8,535 nucleotides of DNA. Origin: Phytoactinopolyspora endophytica (GTDB lineage Bacteria; Actinomycetota; Actinomycetes; Jiangellales; Jiangellaceae). The translations under genes were made by a program, and so were the position numbers. The stretch lies in contig NZ_ML142858.1 of the NCBI RefSeq assembly GCF_004138495.1, positions 76,539 through 85,073 of the forward strand, read 5' to 3'. Positions 4,505-8,535 of the stretch are shown piece by piece; positions within the stretch are counted from its first letter, which is position 1, and each line of letters begins with the position of its first letter. The notes under the pieces were generated by a model that was not told the origin of the DNA, ran no database searches, and saw only the letters and a program-made list of their open reading frames with translations.

Positions 4505-5479
4505 ATGGACGTCGACGAAGCGGTGGCTGAGCTGTATGGGCTCGTGCCCGACGAGTTCGTGGCTGCCCGCAACGCCATGGCCAAGCGCGCCAAGGCGGAG
4601 AACGGGCGGGAGGCTGCCGCCCAGATCCAGGCACTGCGCAAGCCCACGCTGGCAGCCTGGCTGGCGAACCAGCTGGTCCGACAGCATGGCGCGGACCTGC
4701 GCGAGCTCCTGACGGTAGGCGACGACATGCGGGACGCGACGGCTGCCTCGGATGGGCAGCGTCTGCGGGAGCTGACCTCCCGACGTAAGGAGCTGGTCGA
4801 CGGTCTGCTCATCCAGGCCCGGCGGACGGCTGAGGAGGCCGGACTTCGGGCCGGCGACGACGCGGTCGAGGCGTTGAATGAGACGCTGCTGGCCGCGACG
4901 GCGGACCCGAGGGCGGCGGCGCAGGTCGAAGCCGGCCGGCTCACCCATCCCTTGCAGCACGTCGGGTTCGGCCCGTTCGGAGCGTTCGGCGGCGACGCGG
5001 ACGTCATCTCGTTGAGCGAGGTCCGGGAGGCTCGCGGGCAGCGGACGCGGCCCGCCGATACCGCCGCGGGCGCGGGTGCGAAGGTCGACGACGGCCGTCG
5101 CGCGAAGACCAAGCGGCCGAAGGCCGACCGGGATGGCGACAAGGCCGCCGAAGACGTTGAGGAAGATGCCGAACGCGAGCGGCGGCTGGCGCGTGAACGG
5201 GAGGAAGCCGAGGATGAGCTGCGCGCTGCCGAAAAGGCCGTCGAAGCCGCGTCCGATCGCGTCGAAGCGGTCCTGACCCGTCTCGACGAGCGTCGACGCG
5301 TCGCGGAACGCGCCGAGTCCGAGGTGGAACGGCTGACGGCGGAGCTGGAGTCCGCCCGCCGCGACCTCGATCACGCGCAGGCCGACGTGCACGGCGCGGA
5401 GGAGGAACTCGACGAAGCTCGGTCCGAGGCGGAGGCGGCTCTGCGCCGTCGCCAGACCGCCAAGCGCCGCCTTCCATGA
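4505..5479 (+). CDS. Actinobacterial protein of unknown function with C-terminal coiled coil
   Basis: From ATG 4505 the product is 324 residues. The N-terminal domain (about 1-170) is helical. It begins MDVDEAVAELYGLVPDEFVAAR, followed by KRAKAENGREAAAQIQALRKPTLAAWLANQL (27-57). I recognise this pattern, LYGLxPxEFxAAR...LRKPTxAAWxxNQL, from many actinobacterial hypothetical proteins with no assigned role. A Lys/Arg/Asp-rich linker (about 178-215) leads to a heptad-rich charged coiled coil (about 217-318) dominated by Glu, Arg and Ala. There is no signal peptide or membrane segment, so it is cytoplasmic and possibly oligomeric or nucleoid-associated (inference only). An upstream in-frame ATG at 4382 would add 41 residues of compositionally odd sequence. 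ATG 4505 is preferred because the conserved domain begins there and CAGGCT (4493-4498), a near-match to TAGGCT, sits 6 bp upstream. The TGA stop is the first three bases of a perfect hairpin. Confidence 0.75.
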   Translation: MDVDEAVAELYGLVPDEFVAARNAMAKRAKAENGREAAAQIQALRKPTLAAWLANQLVRQHGADLRELLTVGDDMRDATAASDGQRLRELTSRRKELVDGLLIQARRTAEEAGLRAGDDAVEALNETLLAATADPRAAAQVEAGRLTHPLQHVGFGPFGAFGGDADVISLSEVREARGQRTRPADTAAGAGAKVDDGRRAKTKRPKADRDGDKAAEDVEEDAERERRLAREREEAEDELRAAEKAVEAASDRVEAVLTRLDERRRVAERAESEVERLTAELESARRDLDHAQADVHGAEEELDEARSEAEAALRRRQTAKRRLP

Positions 5480-5525
5480 TCATGAACAGTAACCGTGCTA
5501 TGTACACGGTTACTGTTCATGATCA
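5477..5525. terminator. Perfect 21-bp inverted repeat at the 3' end of the coiled-coil gene
   Basis: The left arm (5477-5497, starting TGATCATGAACAG) and right arm (5505-5525, ending CTGTTCATGATCA) are exact reverse complements over 21 bp. They are separated by the 7-nt loop CTATGTA. The left arm includes the TGA stop codon of the preceding gene. The arms are about 43 percent G+C, clearly AT-richer than the neighbouring genes. No T-run follows the right arm. A factor-independent terminator without a U-tract is the simplest reading; an RNase III target or a copy of a dispersed palindromic repeat family are alternatives. Confidence 0.7.
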
Positions 5526-5749
5526 CGGGAGATGGTCGAGTGTAGGTGTGAAGTATCTCCTGTTGTGCACATTCTCACCGCCGTACCATCCGAAGAGTCA
5601 CTACGGTTGAACGACGATCTGTGATGTGAAGACGCTGGTGTCCGATGGCGTAACCATCCCGCCACGAGGCATGTCCGACAGGCACACCGCACGATCCACA
5701 CGACCATCGATCTGCCGGCGAGCAGCACGTCGGTCAAAGTGAGGCGATC
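5526..5749 (+). promoter_or_regulatory. Upstream region of the mutase gene
   Basis: This 224-bp region must carry the promoter of the acyl-CoA mutase gene, but I see no strong -35/-10 pair. TTGTGC (5563-5568) with TACCAT (5584-5589) has a short 15-bp spacer. TGTGCACA (5564-5571) is a perfect 8-bp palindrome lying on that -35. It sits inside a larger imperfect inverted repeat, GGTGTGAA/TTCTCACC, with one mismatch. No cobalamin riboswitch was recognised despite the B12 dependence of the enzyme family. Confidence 0.3.
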
Positions 5750-7333
5750 ATGAGCGCGACAACGGAGTCCGGTCTGCCGTTCGAACCCGTCTACGGCCCC
5801 GATGCACTCCACGGCTGGGAGCCGGAGCAGCAGCTGGGAGAGCCGGGTACGTACCCGTTCACCAGGGGCGTCTACCCGAGCATGTACACCGGCCGGCCAT
5901 GGACCATGCGCCAGTACGCCGGTTTCGGCACTGCCGCGGAGTCCAACCAGCGCTACCACCAGCTGGTGGAGGCGGGCAGCGGAGGACTCTCCGTCGCTTT
6001 CGATCTGCCCACCCAGATGGGATACGACTCGGACGCTCCGCTGGCCAAGGGTGAGGTCGGCAAGGTCGGCGTGGCCATCGACTCGGTCGAGGACATGCGC
6101 ACCCTGTTCGGCGGCATCCCGCTGGACAAGGTCTCCACGTCCATGACGATCAACGCTCCGGCGGCTCTGCTTCTGCTGATGTACCAGCTGGTCGGCGCGG
6201 AGCAGGGGATCGGCGGGGAGAAGCTCACCGGAACCATCCAGAACGACGTGCTCAAGGAGTACATCGCCCGCGGCACCTACATCTTCCCGGCGGCGGCGTC
6301 GTTGCGTCTGGTCAGCGACATTTTTGCCTACTGCCGGACGGAGATCCCGCGGTGGAACATGATCTCCATCTCCGGTTACCACATGGCGGAAGCGGGAGCC
6401 ACGCCCGTTCAGGAGGTGGCGTTCACGCTGGCCAACGCCCGCGAGTACGTCCGTGCGGCGCTCTCGGCCGGGCTGGACGTCGACGAGTTCGCACCGCGCC
6501 TCTCCTTCTTCTTCGTCTCCCGCACCTCCATCCTCGAAGAGGTCGCCAAGTTCCGCGCGGCCCGGCGGATCTGGGCGCGGATGATGCGCGAAGAGTTCGG
6601 CGCGCAGAACCCGAAGTCGCAGATGTTGCGGTTCCACACCCAGACTGCCGGTGTGCAGCTCACTGCCCAGCAGCCCGAGGTCAACCTGGTCCGGGTGGCG
6701 GTGCAGGCGCTGGCAGCGGTGTTCGGTGGAACACAGTCGTTGCATACGAACGCCTACGACGAGGCGATCGCGCTGCCCAGCGAGAAGGCCGCGCGGTTGG
6801 CGTTGCGCACGCAGCAGGTGCTGGCACACGAGACGGACGTGACCCGGACCGTGGATCCGTTCGCCGGGTCGTATGCCGTCGAGTCGATGACCGACGAGCT
6901 CGAAGAAGCCGCCCAGGACCTGATGCGACAGGTCGAAGACCTCGGCGGGGCCGTCGCCGCGATCGAGCGCGGGTTTCAGAAGAGCGAGATCGAGAGGTCC
7001 GCCTATGCCATCTCCCAGCAGATCGAGTCCGGCGAGCGAACTGTCGTCGGTGTCAACGCGCATACCGGGGATGGGGAGGAAACGCCATACGAGCCGCTCC
7101 GGGTCGATCCCGAGCTGGAGGCGGCGCAGGCGGAACGGCTGGCGCGTCTCCGGGAGACTCGGGACGCGTCGGCGGTGGATCGCGCGCTCGGTAACCTGCA
7201 GGCGGCGGCGACGGGGGATGAGAACGTCATGGTCCCGATGCGCGAGGCGCTGGCCGCCAGGGCGACCGTCGGCGAGGTGTGTGACGCGCTCCGCGAGGTG
7301 TGGGGGATGTACCAGCCGCCGTCGAGCATCTGA
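5750..7333 (+). CDS. Methylmalonyl-CoA mutase-type large (catalytic) subunit
   Basis: The 527-residue product is the substrate-binding TIM-barrel part of a B12-dependent acyl-CoA mutase. Family signatures run the full length: [20 protein letters not shown] (42-61), [17 protein letters not shown] (79-95), [11 protein letters not shown] (129-139), [20 protein letters not shown] (161-180), [13 protein letters not shown] (206-218), FHTQTAG (295-301) and [18 protein letters not shown] (326-343). Tyr56 and Arg174 align with Tyr89 and Arg207 of Propionibacterium methylmalonyl-CoA mutase, and His211 with its active-site His244. In isobutyryl-CoA mutase the first two are replaced, so methylmalonyl-CoA/succinyl-CoA interconversion is favoured. 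There is no DxHxxG cobalamin-binding domain after residue 527, so a separate small subunit is required (the archaeal/actinobacterial McmA1-McmA2 arrangement) and is not in the window. ATG 5750 has GTGAGG 5 nt upstream. The role is propionyl-CoA or branched-chain carbon entry to the TCA cycle. Confidence 0.9.
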   Translation: MSATTESGLPFEPVYGPDALHGWEPEQQLGEPGTYPFTRGVYPSMYTGRPWTMRQYAGFGTAAESNQRYHQLVEAGSGGLSVAFDLPTQMGYDSDAPLAKGEVGKVGVAIDSVEDMRTLFGGIPLDKVSTSMTINAPAALLLLMYQLVGAEQGIGGEKLTGTIQNDVLKEYIARGTYIFPAAASLRLVSDIFAYCRTEIPRWNMISISGYHMAEAGATPVQEVAFTLANAREYVRAALSAGLDVDEFAPRLSFFFVSRTSILEEVAKFRAARRIWARMMREEFGAQNPKSQMLRFHTQTAGVQLTAQQPEVNLVRVAVQALAAVFGGTQSLHTNAYDEAIALPSEKAARLALRTQQVLAHETDVTRTVDPFAGSYAVESMTDELEEAAQDLMRQVEDLGGAVAAIERGFQKSEIERSAYAISQQIESGERTVVGVNAHTGDGEETPYEPLRVDPELEAAQAERLARLRETRDASAVDRALGNLQAAATGDENVMVPMREALAARATVGEVCDALREVWGMYQPPSSI

Positions 7334-7400
7334 TCGGCGTTCGTTCTCTTGAGATATCGTCAGGCGCGGTAGCGGGCTGGCGTCTGGATCACGAGATGTG

Positions 7401-7441
7401 CCTCCGACGTGCGGGCCCGCCTAGACACGTGCTGACGGAGG
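7401..7441 (+). promoter_or_regulatory. Hairpin that can hide the lipoprotein ribosome binding site
   Basis: CCTCCG (7401-7406) is the exact reverse complement of CGGAGG (7436-7441), which contains the Shine-Dalgarno of the gene starting at 7450. Directly inside, ACGTG (7407-7411) pairs with CACGT (7426-7430), leaving a 5-nt bulge (7431-7435). The two helices total 11 bp. If the mRNA starts upstream of 7401, the ribosome binding site would be occluded. GCGGGCCCGC (7411-7420) is itself a 10-bp palindrome and could form a competing fold. Confidence 0.45.
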
Positions 7442-7449
7442 GAACCACG

Positions 7450-8163
7450 GTGCCTGTGATCACGGCAGCCGGACGAGCAGCGTCGGTGTTGTCCGCCGTG
7501 GCCGTCCTTGTCCTGACGGGGTGCGGCGGTGGCGGTGAGGAGCCGGTAGGCCTCGAGACCGAGGCGGGCCTCGCGACGACCGCACCACCCGACGAGGGAG
7601 GCGACGAGCCGACGCCCACGAGTGAGCCGACGTCTACCGAGCCCGCAGATGGCGGTGGCGAAGAGGTGGATCCGGAACCCACGTTCACCCAGCCGCACAT
7701 CCCGGGCGACGATCCGTCCGTGATCGATCTGCCCAAGGAGCTGGACGTTGAGCCGCCCAGCGAGGTCAGCGGCGAGGAGCAGGAGGTCTTGCAGGCCGCG
7801 GGCCGATTCATGGCGAGCTGGCAAGCCATCTTGTTCGGCGCCGATGAGGAACAGTCCGGCATCCGCGACACTGCCACTGGAGCCATCCTCGACAGCCTGG
7901 TCAGCTTCATCGCGCAGGCGGAAGAAGAGAAGTGGGTGTTCACAGGTGACCCGATGGAACTCACGGCGCGGTCGGTCTCGGTGGACGGCGATCAGGCCGA
8001 TGTCGAGCTATGTCTGGCGTTCCCCGGCTGGATTGAGATCCGTGGAGGTGGCGTCACGCCCTACCCGTCGCCGGAGCGATACGCCCTCGAGCTCGAGCGC
8101 GCAGGCGACGGCTGGGTGACGTCCAACACGCAGGAGCAAGACGCCGCTCCATGTGACCAATAG
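7450..8163 (+). CDS. Secreted lipoprotein of unknown function
   Basis: GTG at 7450 is preceded by GGAGG (7437-7441) with an 8-nt spacer and begins a typical lipoprotein signal peptide. It has a short n-region ending in Arg, a hydrophobic core VLSAVAVLVL (13-22) and the lipobox LTGC with the lipidated Cys25. In-frame starts further upstream would bury this signal peptide, so they are rejected. Residues 26-105 form a Gly/Glu/Pro/Thr-rich acidic linker likely to span the cell wall. The folded part (about 105-237) begins with helices (EEQEVLQAAGRFMASWQAILFG) and ends in a strand-rich portion (DQADVELCLAFPGWIEIRGG, RYALELERAGDGWVTSN). It may be an NTF2-like/SnoaL-type fold, which is a guess from pattern. 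Cys188 and Cys235 could form a disulfide after export. It lies 116 bp after the mutase gene and is probably not in its operon. Confidence 0.8.
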   Translation: MPVITAAGRAASVLSAVAVLVLTGCGGGGEEPVGLETEAGLATTAPPDEGGDEPTPTSEPTSTEPADGGGEEVDPEPTFTQPHIPGDDPSVIDLPKELDVEPPSEVSGEEQEVLQAAGRFMASWQAILFGADEEQSGIRDTATGAILDSLVSFIAQAEEEKWVFTGDPMELTARSVSVDGDQADVELCLAFPGWIEIRGGGVTPYPSPERYALELERAGDGWVTSNTQEQDAAPCDQ

Positions 8164-8180
8164 ACAAATCCGGCATGACC

Positions 8181-8204
8181 ATCTGGGCTATATTCTGTCC
8201 AGAT
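8181..8204 (+). promoter_or_regulatory. Possible -10 within an inverted repeat upstream of the last gene
   Basis: TATATT (8189-8194) is a good -10 match in a locally AT-rich spacer. It is enclosed by the 6-bp inverted repeat ATCTGG (8181-8186) / CCAGAT (8199-8204), an operator-like layout that would cover the -10. No -35 at normal spacing is evident; TAGACA at 8161-8166 is 22 bp away, too far. A second TANNNT candidate, TAGCCT, lies at 8220-8225. Confidence 0.3.
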
Positions 8205-8268
8205 TGGGCAAGATCCTGTTAGCCTGCCGATGTTCCATGACGTTGTGACTACAAGAGGTATGCGGCCT

Positions 8269-8535
8269 ATGCGGACGAGGTATCGACTTGGGATGGTTGC
8301 GGCCCTCGCCGCCGCGGCGCTGCCACTTTCGGCAACGGCCGTCGCCCTCCCGCCCGATGGTGATGGCGACGAGGACGGCTACTCGGTCGAAGTCGAGGTG
8401 CTCTACAGCGGTGATGGGGCTCCTGAGGGAGGAGGGTCTTACTACGAGTACGTCGAACCTCTGTGCTACTGGGGTCCCTTCAAAGGGGCAGGCGGCCCGG
8501 ATGTCGGCGATGGCACGGACATGGAGAAAGTTCTC
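8269..8535 (+). CDS. Secreted protein, N-terminal part (runs off the right edge)
   Basis: The frame is open from ATG 8269 to the end of the window, 89 codons. It starts MRTRYRLGMVAALAAAALPL, a clear Sec signal peptide with a basic n-region and a hydrophobic Ala-rich core, and SATAVA|LPPD suggests signal peptidase I cleavage after Ala26. The mature part begins with an acidic Asp/Gly/Glu segment (PPDGDGDEDGYSVEVEVLYSG). A Gly- and Tyr-rich region with YYEYVEPLCYWGPFKG follows. No family is recognised. ATG 8260 is in frame three codons earlier, but AAGAGG (8253-8258) is 1 nt from it and 10 nt from 8269, so 8269 is preferred. The gap to the lipoprotein gene is 105 bp. Confidence 0.65.
   Translation, partial: MRTRYRLGMVAALAAAALPLSATAVALPPDGDGDEDGYSVEVEVLYSGDGAPEGGGSYYEYVEPLCYWGPFKGAGGPDVGDGTDMEKVL

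Noticed and set aside
5526..5749. Cobalamin riboswitch upstream of the B12-dependent mutase
   Set aside because: I could not find the conserved B12-box or the expected multi-stem architecture, and the region is short.
5510..7063. 517-codon leftward open frame opposite the mutase gene
   Set aside because: It is the antisense of a clearly identified mutase gene; its Arg/Gly/His-rich translation is typical of a high-GC shadow frame.
7300..7449. Start of the lipoprotein at 7300, overlapping the mutase stop
   Set aside because: It would place 50 polar residues before an obvious lipoprotein signal peptide. GTG 7450 has its own Shine-Dalgarno.
1..8535. Insertion sequence, prophage, CRISPR array or antiviral defence system
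   Set aside because: No transposase, integrase, phage structural gene, regularly spaced repeats or nuclease/helicase cluster is present in any frame.

Overview
The window is high-GC DNA. Codons mostly end in G or C, several genes appear to start without a leader, and the protein families are typical of Actinobacteria: an actinobacterial-style Mfd N-terminus, a free-standing large subunit of an acyl-CoA mutase, and Glu/Pro/Thr-rich lipoproteins. A high-GC actinobacterium is a confident call. I cannot name the genus from sequence alone.

Layout, left to right: (1) the first 49 codons of mfd, running leftward off the edge (1-148). (2) A roughly 340-bp divergent spacer with two hairpins, a GGCAC-type inverted/direct repeat and a candidate 30-residue leader ORF (404-496) with a very good Shine-Dalgarno. 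(3) A rightward atypical SDR, an NAD(P)-binding protein (487-1140), convergent with (4) a leftward alpha/beta hydrolase (1149-1955) only 8 bp away. (5) A divergent TetR regulator (2072-2710). It shares a 116-bp spacer with the hydrolase, which holds a plausible promoter and inverted ACTAAACGGT operator half-sites, so this looks like a regulator/target pair. (6) A 456-residue protein with a complete C-terminal APS kinase (CysC) and a long unassigned N-terminal half (2774-4144). (7) A roughly 360-bp structured spacer with a 90-bp-period repeat, hairpins and a doubtful 77-codon ORF. (8) An actinobacterial protein of unknown function with a helical N-terminal domain and a C-terminal coiled coil (4505-5479). 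Its stop codon lies inside a perfect 21-bp inverted repeat. (9) A methylmalonyl-CoA mutase-type large subunit without a B12-binding domain (5750-7333). (10) A lipoprotein whose ribosome binding site can be paired into a hairpin (7450-8163). (11) The start of a secreted protein that continues past the right edge (8269-8535).

The genes do not form one pathway. This is mostly ordinary chromosomal housekeeping and accessory content, with no insertion sequence, tRNA, rRNA, CRISPR array or phage gene seen. The hydrolase/TetR pair is the only clear functional module. The mutase needs a B12-binding small subunit encoded elsewhere, and the CysC-like protein has no sulfate-assimilation neighbours here. 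The observations most worth a second look are the perfect hairpin at 5477-5525, the unassigned N-terminal half of the CysC protein, the leader ORF overlapping the SDR start, the occluded ribosome binding site at 7401-7441 and the structured spacer at 4145-4504.
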